Shown: positions 1 to 7,690 of the stretch, piece after piece
How positions within the stretch are numbered: position 1 is the first letter of the stretch
How the letters are laid out: each line of letters begins with the position of its first letter
Source of the DNA: Bradyrhizobium frederickii
GTDB lineage: Bacteria; Pseudomonadota; Alphaproteobacteria; Rhizobiales; Xanthobacteraceae
Length of the DNA stretch: 64,000 bases
Direction of reading: 5' to 3'
NCBI RefSeq assembly: GCF_004570865.1
Contig: NZ_SPQS01000001.1
Coordinates: 310,001 to 374,000, forward strand
Translations under genes and position numbers: made by a program
The notes under the pieces: generated by a model
The model's database searches: none
Seen by the model: the letters and a program-made list of their open reading frames with translations, nothing else
Told to the model about the DNA's origin: nothing

Positions 1-118
1 GCGCGACGGGCGGGATATCGAGCTTCACCAGCAGGAAGGCGGGCGAGGCAAGCGTGAAATAGCCCATCGGAAAGAGCAGGATGATCATAACAGCGACGGC
101 GACTGCATCCGGTATCAT
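1..118 (-). CDS. N-terminus of a putative membrane protein (runs off the left edge)
   Basis: An ATG at 118 reads leftward without a stop to the edge, giving 39 residues that begin MIPDAVAVAV and are strongly hydrophobic over about residues 5-35, so this is probably a first membrane segment. The next gene rightward on the same strand is a tripartite tricarboxylate-type binding protein, so a membrane subunit of that transporter is one possibility. The visible part is too short to name a family. Confidence 0.45.
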   Translation of the reverse strand, partial: MIPDAVAVAVMIILLFPMGYFTLASPAFLLVKLDIPPVA

Positions 119-235
119 GCGATCGGCCCTTGTTGTCCGCAGAGGCGGGCAATCATAGCGGCAAAATGCGTGTCCGGCACTAGGCTTTGGTCGAAGGCCG
201 GGCCGCGAAAGGGCGACCGGCGCCGGCCGGGAGAC

Positions 236-1237
236 TCAGGCCGGCTCGAGGCCGAGGGACTTCGCACTCTCGATCCAGATCGGCAATTCGCGTTGATAGA
301 GCTCGTTGGTCTCCTTGAAGCCGATGGCGGGCTCGAGCACGAAGGTCGCGAGAACCTCCTTCACTTTTGGATCCTTGTTGGCCGCGACGCAGAGCTCCGC
401 CAGGCGGTCGACGACGGCCTGCGGCGTTGCCTTGGGCACAGCCCAACCCGAAAAGCCGCTGACGGTGAAGAATTTCGACGTCGCGCCCTGCTCCGGAAGG
501 GTCTTGATGGTCGGGATCGCGTCGACCTTCTTCGAATGCACCGCGAATACGGTGCCGCGATCGCTTTGCAGGACCGACTGGGCAGCCGTGTAGCTTCCCA
601 TGGCGACATCGAGCGTGCCTTCGAGCATCCCGGTCCACATCGGGGCCTCGCCGCGGTAATGGATCGGCTCGATGTTGAGACCGTACTGCTTGTTGAGCTC
701 GTTGATCGTCATGTGCGGGGCCGAGCCTGCGCTGTAGGTGCCGAAATTCACCTTGCCGCTCTTGCGCGCGAAGGCGACGAAATCCTCCAGCGTCTTGACC
801 CCGGTCTTCGGGTTGGCCACCAGCAACAGGCCGGCGCCCGGAATGACGCTGACGAGCGTCAGATCCTTGTCCATGTCGTAGCCGGGATTCTTCATCACCA
901 CCCGGTTCATGATGTAGGTGGTCGAGATCGAGCACAGGATGGTGTGGCCGTCGGGCTCGGCGCGGGCGACCTCCGCCGTGCCGATCGCGCCGGAAGCGCC
1001 GGGCTTGTTCTCGACGACCACGGTCTTGCCGACCTGCTTGGAGATGAATTCGCCATAGGCGCGCGCGAGCAGGTCGGTCTGCCCGCCGGCGGGATAGCTG
1101 CAAATCATGCGAATCTGCCGCGTTGGCCAGGCGCCTTGTGATGCAGCTTGCGCCGAGGCGCTGCGCGAGACGAAAGGCATCGCGAATGCGCCGGCTCCGG
1201 CGGCGATGAAGTGGCGGCGATCGATTTTCTTGGACAT
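236..1237 (-). CDS. Tripartite tricarboxylate transporter substrate-binding protein (Bug/TctC family)
   Basis: A 333-residue periplasmic solute receptor of the Bug family, which captures small carboxylates for TctAB-type secondary transporters. The N-terminus has a twin-arginine-like motif (DRRHFIAAG) and a hydrophobic stretch ending near SASAQA, so export is likely. Family landmarks follow: SYPAGGQTD near residue 45 and VENKPGASG about 35 residues later. The start at 1237 is chosen over an upstream ATG at 1315 because GGGAGAG lies just before it and the signal peptide begins there. The ligand cannot be read from sequence. No TctA or TctB gene is visible apart from a possible membrane protein at the left edge. 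Confidence 0.85.
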   Translation of the reverse strand: MSKKIDRRHFIAAGAGAFAMPFVSRSASAQAASQGAWPTRQIRMICSYPAGGQTDLLARAYGEFISKQVGKTVVVENKPGASGAIGTAEVARAEPDGHTILCSISTTYIMNRVVMKNPGYDMDKDLTLVSVIPGAGLLLVANPKTGVKTLEDFVAFARKSGKVNFGTYSAGSAPHMTINELNKQYGLNIEPIHYRGEAPMWTGMLEGTLDVAMGSYTAAQSVLQSDRGTVFAVHSKKVDAIPTIKTLPEQGATSKFFTVSGFSGWAVPKATPQAVVDRLAELCVAANKDPKVKEVLATFVLEPAIGFKETNELYQRELPIWIESAKSLGLEPA

Positions 1238-1352
1238 GATTCTCTCCCGATTCCGGGCAGGGTACTGCACCCGGCCGGCGCTGCCATGGGCGTCAGGCGA
1301 GACAGATTGGCGCATTCCGTCGGACAGGGGTGTGACTTGGCGAGCACGGCGT

Positions 1353-1372
1353 TCGTGCCCCGGACGCAGCGC
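1353..1372. repeat. Dispersed 20-bp repeat, copy 1
   Basis: This 20-bp segment (TCGTGCCCCGGACGCAGCGC) recurs exactly at 43743-43762. Both copies are intergenic, which suggests a dispersed non-coding repeat of the genome. Confidence 0.5.
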
Positions 1373-1396
1373 TGCCGGCAGACCCGGCCATTCCAG

Positions 1397-2329
1397 TCAC
1401 CGCTGAATGATCTTGGTCCAGACGTCGCCCAGAATGGCGGGCTCGCGCGGCGGCAGATAGGAGAGGCCGGCCTGCTTGCCGAATTCGGCGATCTTGCCCT
1501 CAGCGGCGAGCTCCGTCAGTGCCTTGTTGACGGCCTCGATCAGCGCGCCATCGCTGGCCAGCCCGACATAGCCGCGATTGGCTCCGATCGGGTAATAGTA
1601 GCCGGACGCCGTGATCGCCGTGTCAGGGTGCGCGGCGCGGTGGGCATCGAAGCGGGCAAGATCGATCAGGGTCGCGTCATGGTCGCCGCGCTCGAGAGCG
1701 CCCAGGAGATCGTCGCGGCCGGGGACGAGATGGGTGATACTGTCGATCAGCCGCCCCTTGTCGAAGGTCATCAGGATGGCGTCGCCGAGCGAGCCGCTTT
1801 CGATGGCCAGGCGAAGCCCGGCGAGATCGCCGATGTCGCCGATCTTGCGGCCCTTGGCCTTCGGCCCCAGCACCACCGTCATCGGCGAATAGATGTAGGG
1901 CTGGCTTGGCGCGAGCACGCCCAGCGCGACGCGACGCCGCCGATCGTCGCGCGTGGCCCCGGCGAAACCCGGCAGGCGGGCCGTCTTCATCCCCGGCACG
2001 ACGAGCGAATCCTGCGTCAGCGCGTAGCTGCCGACGAGGGAGCAGCGCCCATCCGAGAGCAGCGCATTGGCCTCGAGCTGCGGGCTGGAATCCTCATCGA
2101 GCCTGCTCTCGAACCATTGTATCGCGAGCGGCCGTCGCAGGCGTTCGGCCACGGCCTGCGCCAGCAGCACGTCGAAGCCGGCATCCGGCTTGCCCTTTCG
2201 ATGCACCGACAGCGGCGGCCGGTCTTCATCGAGACATATCTTGAGCGGATCCTCGGCGGCGACCGCGCTCGCAACGAGAGGCGCTGCCAAGAGGATCGCC
2301 GCGACGCTCCAGATGGAGAGGCGTCTCAT
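1397..2329 (-). CDS. xoxJ: XoxJ/MoxJ-type periplasmic protein associated with quinoprotein dehydrogenase
   Basis: A 310-residue exported protein (signal peptide about residues 1-24, ending VAAED) with the type-2 periplasmic binding fold expected of the MoxJ/XoxJ family. In methylotrophs these proteins are encoded with PQQ methanol dehydrogenase and its cytochrome and are thought to help activate or assemble the dehydrogenase. Its ATG at 2329 overlaps the TGA of the cytochrome gene (ATGA), so the two are translationally coupled and it is the third gene of the xoxF-xoxG-xoxJ operon. A paralogous protein lies at 13602-14483. Assignment rests on fold-like features and operon position. Confidence 0.8.
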   Translation of the reverse strand: MRRLSIWSVAAILLAAPLVASAVAAEDPLKICLDEDRPPLSVHRKGKPDAGFDVLLAQAVAERLRRPLAIQWFESRLDEDSSPQLEANALLSDGRCSLVGSYALTQDSLVVPGMKTARLPGFAGATRDDRRRRVALGVLAPSQPYIYSPMTVVLGPKAKGRKIGDIGDLAGLRLAIESGSLGDAILMTFDKGRLIDSITHLVPGRDDLLGALERGDHDATLIDLARFDAHRAAHPDTAITASGYYYPIGANRGYVGLASDGALIEAVNKALTELAAEGKIAEFGKQAGLSYLPPREPAILGDVWTKIIQR

Positions 2330-2682
2330 GGCTTTCTCCGGCTGGAGACGAACGCCCAGAGATTCCCGATCTCGTCGTCTGAAAGGATGTCGCCCCAGGG
2401 CGGCATCTTGTTGTTCTTGCCGTTCTTCACCGTGGTGACGAAGCGCGCCTTGTCGTCGGGAATGGCGCGCAGGTCCGGCGTGACTGTACCAGAGTTCATC
2501 AGATTGGGGCCGTGGCAGTGCGAGCATTTCGAGGCATAGGTCGACTTGCCATGGTCGATCTGAGCCTGCACTGGATTGCCGTTCGCGTCGTCCGCGGCAC
2601 GAACGGTCGCCGCAAGCGCGACCGTCAGCACCGCGACGGTGGCGAGGCTCGCCACCGTCTTGTGAGAGATCAGTTTCAGCAT
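2326..2682 (-). CDS. xoxG: Periplasmic cytochrome c, electron acceptor of XoxF (XoxG-like)
   Basis: A 118-residue small class I cytochrome c. A signal peptide covers about residues 1-29 (cut near VRAAD). The haem site is C53-S-H-C56-H57 and the likely axial methionine is M93 in KMPPWGD. XoxG cytochromes take electrons from lanthanide alcohol dehydrogenases. The ATG at 2682 is 11 bp beyond the xoxF stop, and the stop overlaps the start of the xoxJ gene, so this is the middle gene of a tight operon. The redox partner assignment is from context. Confidence 0.86.
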   Translation of the reverse strand: MLKLISHKTVASLATVAVLTVALAATVRAADDANGNPVQAQIDHGKSTYASKCSHCHGPNLMNSGTVTPDLRAIPDDKARFVTTVKNGKNNKMPPWGDILSDDEIGNLWAFVSSRRKP

Positions 2683-2693
2683 CGCAGCCGTGG

Positions 2694-4358
2694 TTACTGC
2701 TTGACTGCAAAGACCCAGAGCGAGCCGCCGGGCGGCACCTGAGCCAACCGCTCGTCGCCGGAGAACAGTGAGTAGACGCCGCCATAGCCGCTCGTCACGG
2801 CGACATACTGTACGCCATCCTGCTGCCAGGTCACGGGCTGTCCCTCGATGCCGGAGCCGGTCTGGAACTGCCAGAGCTTCTTGCCGGTATCGGCGTCGAA
2901 GGCCTCGAACTCGCCGGTCAGTGCGCCTGAGAACACGACGCCCCCGGCCGTCGACAGCACGCCCGAGAAGCGCGGAATGTCGCTCGGCGCTTCCCACTTC
3001 GATTTGCCGGTCATGGGATCGATGGCCTTGAGATGACCGCGCGGCCCGTCCCCGTACTCCCAGAGGTCGGTCAGATCCATGCCGAGATACCATTCACCCT
3101 GCTTGTAGGTGACGGGCTCGGTCTTGTACCTGCCGCCGAAGGCGAGCGTATTGGCATAGGCGAGGCCAGTTTGCGGATTGAACGACATCGGCTCCCAATT
3201 TTTGCCGCCGAGGATGGACGGATAGACCGTCACTTTCTTGCCCTCGCGGGCGTCCTTGGAAATGTCGGTCTCGATCGGACGTCCGGTCTTCATGTCGATC
3301 CCGGTCGCCCAGTTGACCTTCACGTACGGATTGGCCGCGAGCAGCTTCCCGTTGGTGCGGTCGAGCACGTAGAAGAAGCCGTTGCGGTTGGCATTCAGCA
3401 GCGCCTTGGTCGGCTTGCCCTCGATCGTCATGTCGGCGAGCACCATCTCTGCGACGGCGTCGTAGTCGAACGGATTGTTCGGCGAGAACTGGTAGTGCCA
3501 CTTGATCTTGCCGGTCTTCGGATCCAGCGCCAGCACCGAGCAGGTGTAGAGATTGTCACCGGGCCGGACAGCAGAATTGAACGGGCCGGGATTGCCGATG
3601 CCCCAATAGATCGTGTTCAGTTCCGGATCGTAAGAGCCCGTGATCCAGGTCGAGCCGCCGCCGAGCTTCCAGGTGTCACCCTTCCAGGTGTCACCGCCGG
3701 GCTCCTCCGGCGAGGGGATCGAATGGGTGCGCCAGAGGTGCTTACCCGTCGCGGGCTCCCAGCCGTCGATGAAGCCGCGCGTGCCGAACTCGGCGCCGGA
3801 GATGCCGGTGATGACGACGCCGTCGGCAACCAGCGGGGCGACCGTCATCGAATAGCCTTCCTTGAAGTCGGCCGCCTTCTGCCGCCACAATTCCTTGCCG
3901 GTCTTGGCGTCGAGCGCGATCACGTGGGCGTCGAGCGTCGTACGAAACAATTTGCCTTCGTGGATTGCGACGCCGCGATTGATGATGCCGCAGCAGACGA
4001 TTCGGGGTGTCTCGGCGGGATATTCGACCTTGGTTTTCCAGATCTGCTTGCCGGTCTTGGCGTCGACCGCCATGGTCGCATTGTGCGAGGTCACGTAGAT
4101 CACGCCCTGGTACACCAGCGGCTGCGATTCCTCGCTGCGATCGTCGTTGAAGGAATAATTCCAGACCGGGACGAGGTTCTTGACGGTGTCCTTGTTGATC
4201 TGGTTCAGCGTCGAGAAGCGCTGCAGATTGTAGCCCATCCCGTAATTGAGAACGTTCGATGTATCAGTCGCGCCCTTGACCAGTTGCTCGGTGGTCTGTG
4301 CGCTTGCACACGTCGATGCAAGCATGACGAGGCCCGCGGCCATCGCAAAGCGTTTCAT
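2694..4358 (-). CDS. xoxF: Lanthanide-type PQQ-dependent alcohol dehydrogenase (XoxF-like)
   Basis: A 554-residue periplasmic eight-bladed propeller quinoprotein that oxidises methanol or other short alcohols and passes electrons to cytochrome c. A signal peptide (about 1-20, ASAQ) is followed by landmarks of the family: the adjacent pair C122-C123 that forms the ring disulfide over PQQ, E190 in GAEFG, N256 in GIGNPGPFN, and D298-Y299-D300. D298 is the expected catalytic base. D300, two residues later, is the extra acidic ligand that distinguishes lanthanide (XoxF/ExaF/PedH) from calcium (MxaF) enzymes, which have Ala there. The start at 4358 has GGGAGGGA upstream. XoxF versus an ExaF-like ethanol dehydrogenase is not settled; the three-gene operon with XoxG and XoxJ favours XoxF. 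Confidence 0.88.
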   Translation of the reverse strand: MKRFAMAAGLVMLASTCASAQTTEQLVKGATDTSNVLNYGMGYNLQRFSTLNQINKDTVKNLVPVWNYSFNDDRSEESQPLVYQGVIYVTSHNATMAVDAKTGKQIWKTKVEYPAETPRIVCCGIINRGVAIHEGKLFRTTLDAHVIALDAKTGKELWRQKAADFKEGYSMTVAPLVADGVVITGISGAEFGTRGFIDGWEPATGKHLWRTHSIPSPEEPGGDTWKGDTWKLGGGSTWITGSYDPELNTIYWGIGNPGPFNSAVRPGDNLYTCSVLALDPKTGKIKWHYQFSPNNPFDYDAVAEMVLADMTIEGKPTKALLNANRNGFFYVLDRTNGKLLAANPYVKVNWATGIDMKTGRPIETDISKDAREGKKVTVYPSILGGKNWEPMSFNPQTGLAYANTLAFGGRYKTEPVTYKQGEWYLGMDLTDLWEYGDGPRGHLKAIDPMTGKSKWEAPSDIPRFSGVLSTAGGVVFSGALTGEFEAFDADTGKKLWQFQTGSGIEGQPVTWQQDGVQYVAVTSGYGGVYSLFSGDERLAQVPPGGSLWVFAVKQ

Positions 4359-4680
4359 CCGTCCCTCCCAATATGCGCGCCTTTGACGCTGCGGCACTAA
4401 CACTCCGTCGGAAACAAAAACGCGTCAATACGAAAGTCGCAAGTGTCGTGCCGATATCGGCGAATGCAATAGCCGGTCACCTCATGGAAACCGGCCGATT
4501 TGTGCAGAGACGCTGGGGAAATTCCGCGCCGCAATGCAGCTCCGATCCAGGGGGCTGGCCGAGCCGCGGGGATTCGTGAGTTGTGGCGCGCGTAAGTTGT
4601 AATTCCGGACTTGAACCAGACCCGCTTGCGGATTTAACTCGTTGCTGGCCCGCACCGGGGCTCTTTATCTGGAGGTCTTG
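4359..4680. promoter_or_regulatory. Divergent control region between xoxF and the lanmodulin-like gene
   Basis: This 322-bp gap separates two divergently transcribed genes and must hold both promoters. No gene is seen in it. A short imperfect palindrome, GGGGAAATTCC, lies near 4515-4525, and Shine-Dalgarno sequences flank both ends. Shared regulation by lanthanides is inferred from the gene pair only. Confidence 0.5.
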
Positions 4681-5073
4681 ATGATTTCGCGTCGCTCAGT
4701 TGCACTTGCGCTCTCGATGGCGTTGTTGTCCGGTCCGGCGTGGCCGGCCTCCGGCAATGCGGTCAAATTGTTCGATACCGACAACGACGGCACGCTCGAT
4801 CTGGCCGAGGTCAAGAAGGCGGCGGCCGGATTGTTCGCAAAGCTCGATCCGGATCGCGACGGCACGCTCGATGCGCGCGAATTGCGCGGACGGTTGACGG
4901 CGAAAGAGCTCGCCGCCGCCGATCCCGACCGCGACGGGACACTGACGCTCGACGAATACCTGTCCGTGGTCGAGCAGCGCTTCAATGCGGCCAACCCCGA
5001 CAAGGATGGAACGCTGGATACGAAGGAGCTGAACTCGCGTGCCGGCCGCGCGCTTGTGCGATTGTTGCGCTGA
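4681..5073 (+). CDS. lanM: Lanmodulin-like EF-hand lanthanide-binding protein
   Basis: A 130-residue exported protein: signal peptide about 1-23 (PAWPAS), then four 12-residue EF-hand loops at 32-43 (DTDNDGTLDLAE), 56-67 (DPDRDGTLDARE), 81-92 (DPDRDGTLTLDE) and 105-116 (NPDKDGTLDTKE). Loops 2-4 have proline at position 2, and successive loops are separated by only 12, 13 and 12 residues, against about 24 in calmodulin-type proteins. Loop 4 starts with Asn. These are the described hallmarks of lanmodulin, the picomolar lanthanide binder of Methylorubrum. Loop 1 has Thr instead of Pro, and loop 3 has Thr at position 9. The start at 4681 has TGGAGG upstream. The gene is divergent from the lanthanide-type xoxF, which supports the call. 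Confidence 0.85.
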   Translation: MISRRSVALALSMALLSGPAWPASGNAVKLFDTDNDGTLDLAEVKKAAAGLFAKLDPDRDGTLDARELRGRLTAKELAAADPDRDGTLTLDEYLSVVEQRFNAANPDKDGTLDTKELNSRAGRALVRLLR

Positions 5074-5206
5074 GCGGGACAATCGGAACAAACGTGAGTG
5101 CGGCTTTTTGCGAGCCGTCGCTCGGAACATCGGGCAGCTCGGTCTGTTCTCTCCGCGATATCCTGGCCGGCGCCGGGGCCGCGCGGCGGGAGAAGAGGAG
5201 ATGCAG

Positions 5207-5539
5207 ATGAACACGAAACATTCCGTTCTTGCCGCCTGCGCAATCCTGACTCTGAGCGCCGGCCTCGCCGTCGCCGGCCCGTGCAACACGGGCAGCGCCA
5301 GCACCGACAAGGATGCTGGCTCTGGTCCGGTCACCGTGGGCGCAGCGCAATCGCACTCGTCCGGTTCGGCCGGCGACTCCAGCCAGCATCCGCCGACCAG
5401 CACGATGAATCGTGCCAGCGGCGAAACGCCGGCGTCGTCCGAAGATGCGCAGCGGCAAATGCAGAGCGAGCCGACGGCGGCTCAGCGGGCCGAAGGCGCC
5501 AAGCCGAGCGGCTCGGCAATGGCCGACAAGGACTGCTGA
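5207..5539 (+). CDS. Small exported protein with C-terminal cysteine, unknown function
   Basis: A 110-residue protein with a clear signal peptide (about 1-23, cut near AVAG), then a low-complexity Ser/Gly/Thr/Gln-rich mature part with one Cys near its start (GPCNTG) and one as the last residue (ADKDC). No known domain is recognised. The ATG at 5207 is preferred to that at 5201 because GAGGAG abuts 5201 and is correctly spaced six bases from 5207. It sits 133 bp after the lanmodulin-like gene on the same strand, so a periplasmic role in the same process is possible but unproven. Confidence 0.7.
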   Translation: MNTKHSVLAACAILTLSAGLAVAGPCNTGSASTDKDAGSGPVTVGAAQSHSSGSAGDSSQHPPTSTMNRASGETPASSEDAQRQMQSEPTAAQRAEGAKPSGSAMADKDC

Positions 5540-5766
5540 CGGCGCGGTGTCGTTGGTGTCGATTCGACGCGCGGGGCGTCGCACAGCCAGCGTCTCCGCA
5601 GGTCGTGCTTGACCAAGAGAGAACTGGCTTTGTCCGAGAGAGAAATGCAGCCGCGAAGAATCGACACAGACGCGCTCCGCAGCCGAATCGAGGCTTGAAC
5701 TGCATCTGAGGCAGCCCTAGGTTTTGCGCCGCGCGATGTCGCGCTCAATACCTTGGGGAGACCCGA

Positions 5767-5847
5767 ATGGCTTGGAAAGCTCCGAAGATCGTGGAAGTGC
5801 CGGTCGGCATGGAAATCAACATGTACGCCTGCGCTTCGCGCAAGTAA
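5767..5847 (+). CDS. pqqA: PqqA, coenzyme PQQ precursor peptide
   Basis: A 26-codon gene starting MAWKAPKIVEV and ending SRK. It contains the PqqA core G-M-E-x-x-x-Y (GMEINMY, residues 14-20), whose Glu and Tyr are cross-linked by PqqE and become the PQQ skeleton. GGGGAG lies about seven bases before the ATG. No pqqB, C, D or E is in the window, so this is an orphan or additional precursor gene placed beside a PQQ-dependent dehydrogenase. The C-terminal tail carries a Cys (YACASRK). Confidence 0.88.
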   Translation: MAWKAPKIVEVPVGMEINMYACASRK

Positions 5848-5907
5848 GACTGACGACCTGCCGCGGCTTCGATGGCAAACGCCGTCGAAGCCGTGGTAGT
5901 GTCGGGA

Positions 5908-6777
5908 ATGCGCGCGAGAGCCAACAGCTTCTGGACTATTGCTGCCTGCGCGGTCGCGCTGACACCGGCGCATGTGCATGCCGAGGATGGCTTCGATACC
6001 GAGCACATCTTCGGCTTCATGATCGGCACCGATGTCGGCAATCCCGGCGAGCGCGAATTCCAGAACCAGACCACGGGGCGCTTCGGCAAGGGCGGCGGCA
6101 GATATCGCGCCCTCGAGAACGAATTCGAAATCGAAGTCGTGCCGCTGCCGAACTTCCGCATCGAGGTCGGCGGCACCGCGAGCTTGCACGACATCACCGG
6201 CGTCCCCGATATCGACGACCGCCGCCAGTTCAATTTTCAAGGCGCCTCGCTCGATCTGCGCTACCGCCTGCTCGACCGCGCGCGTGCGCCGTTCGGCCTC
6301 ACCATCGCCGCCGAGCTCCATGGCGACCGCATCGATGAGACCAGCGGCGCGAAAGGGCGGATGTACGGCACCGAATTCACGCTGGCATTCGACCGCGAAC
6401 TCATTCCGAACTTCGCCATCGGCGCTCTCAACCTGATCTATCAACCGGAATGGGCGCGCTTCGAGGTGGCGGGCGTGTCCGAGAAGAGCTCGACGATCGG
6501 GGCGGCGTTGGCCGGCCTCGTGCGTGTGCGGTCCAACGTGCTGCTCGGCGGGGAGCTGCGCTACTTCCGGCAATATGAGGGGATCGGCCTTGGCGAGCTT
6601 TCGGGCCAGGCCCTGTTCGTCGGCCCGACCGCTTATTTCCAATTGTCCGAGCGCTCACGGCTGACCTTGAGCTGGAGCACGCAGGCCTGGGGCCGTCCAG
6701 CCGGATCGGGCGGAAATCTCGACCTCGTCAATTTCGAACGCCACCAGGCCCGGATGGTGTTCGGGGTGAACTTCTAG
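5908..6777 (+). CDS. Putative outer-membrane beta-barrel protein
   Basis: A 289-residue protein with a signal peptide (about 1-26, ending HVHAED) followed by alternating amphipathic strands and a C-terminal phenylalanine (FGVNF), the usual signature for insertion of outer-membrane barrels. Strands such as LDLRYRL and VLLGGELRYF are barrel-like. The ATG at 5908 is chosen because the signal peptide begins there; an in-frame ATG at 5872 is the alternative, and neither has a strong ribosome site. It follows pqqA on the same strand by 60 bp and may share its transcript. A porin for alcohols or metals is a guess from context. Confidence 0.6.
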   Translation: MRARANSFWTIAACAVALTPAHVHAEDGFDTEHIFGFMIGTDVGNPGEREFQNQTTGRFGKGGGRYRALENEFEIEVVPLPNFRIEVGGTASLHDITGVPDIDDRRQFNFQGASLDLRYRLLDRARAPFGLTIAAELHGDRIDETSGAKGRMYGTEFTLAFDRELIPNFAIGALNLIYQPEWARFEVAGVSEKSSTIGAALAGLVRVRSNVLLGGELRYFRQYEGIGLGELSGQALFVGPTAYFQLSERSRLTLSWSTQAWGRPAGSGGNLDLVNFERHQARMVFGVNF

Positions 6778-6784
6778 AAGGAGG

Positions 6785-6815
6785 CGTCATGGCCGGGACA
6801 AGCCCGGCCATGACG
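6785..6815. repeat. Palindromic repeat (GTCATGGCCGGG family), single arm
   Basis: A near-perfect inverted repeat (CGTCATGGCCGGG, a 5-base loop, then its complement) begins eight bases after the preceding stop codon. Related copies are at 11471-11555 and 33414-33497. It probably folds as a hairpin in RNA and may end transcription, but it lacks a T tract. Confidence 0.65.
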
Positions 6816-6957
6816 ATGTGGCGGCGTTTTGCGTTTCGCCAGCAGCGAACTGACTGAGCCAGTTCCAGCTCATTCCCCCCGCAAAATTGAAACTTACCCC
6901 TCCATCGAGCGTAGCTCTTTGTGCTAATCTTGATCGCCCTTGCGAGAGGATCCCGGC

Positions 6958-7167
6958 ATGAGCCCGATTGACCTGGTGGTGACTGTGTGTGCGGTACTCT
7001 CGCCGGCGACCTGCGAGGAGCAGCATTTGATGTTCAGCTATGCTGGGTCGCCGCGGCAATGTGCGATGGCCGCGCCGCCCTATATCGCGCAATGGGTCGG
7101 GGAGCATCCGAAGTGGCAGGCGGTGCGGTGGCGCTGCGAATATCCGCACCCGAACGACAAGGCGTGA
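6958..7167 (+). CDS. Small conserved-looking protein, unknown function
   Basis: A 69-residue protein starting MSPIDLVVTV, with four cysteines and a Trp-rich C-terminal part (YIAQWVGEHPKW, RWRCEYPH). The start at 6958 is supported by GAGAGGA eight bases upstream. I recognise no domain. The composition and the good ribosome site argue for a real gene. Confidence 0.6.
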   Translation: MSPIDLVVTVCAVLSPATCEEQHLMFSYAGSPRQCAMAAPPYIAQWVGEHPKWQAVRWRCEYPHPNDKA

Positions 7168-7316
7168 GCCTCGGGCGTTGATCGGGCCGAGTCACGGGCA
7201 AGCCCCTCATCCTGGAGGGCCGCGTAGCGGCGTCTCGAAGGATCGAGGTCGAGCTGCATCAGCCGGGCCTTCATGGTTCGAGACGCGCTTCGCGCTCCTC
7301 ACCATGAAGGGGGTAG

Positions 7317-7664
7317 CTATTTGGTGCAGTCCTTCAAATCCTTGTCGGCGATCGAGAACACTGCGTCGGCCCTGATCTCGATGTCGCGGACCACACATTG
7401 GCGTCCGTTGGGATAGCCGACCTTGGCGTCGTAGCGGCCGGGCTCGACGCCGGTGATGCGTAGCCGCTCGTCGTGGTCGACCTCCTTGTCCTTGTCGTTC
7501 AGGCATTGGTTCGGGCCCCAGTCGGTCTTGCCGGCCGGTGAGAGCTGGAATCCGGAGATCGTCTCCATCGTCAGGTTCCAGAGCCTGATGCCCTTGCCCT
7601 TGGCCTGCGCGGCGGCGTCGCCGGCAAGCGTCGACAACGCGATCAATGCAAGTACCCAACGCAT
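7317..7664 (-). CDS. Small exported protein, unknown function
   Basis: A 115-residue protein with a signal peptide (about 1-19, GDAAAQ) and a beta-rich mature part containing three Cys (NQCLND, RQCVVRD and DCTK at the end). The start at 7664 is preceded by GGGAGGA. It lies 26 bp downstream of the pentapeptide-repeat gene on the same strand and is probably cotranscribed with it. No function is recognised. Confidence 0.65.
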   Translation of the reverse strand: MRWVLALIALSTLAGDAAAQAKGKGIRLWNLTMETISGFQLSPAGKTDWGPNQCLNDKDKEVDHDERLRITGVEPGRYDAKVGYPNGRQCVVRDIEIRADAVFSIADKDLKDCTK

Positions 7665-7690
7665 CAAGCAGTCCTCCCACAGGCGCGCCG

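Noticed and set aside
2694..4358. Calcium-dependent MxaF-type methanol dehydrogenase
   Set aside because: MxaF has Ala two residues after the catalytic Asp, and mxaI is absent; the Asp at 300 marks the lanthanide type.
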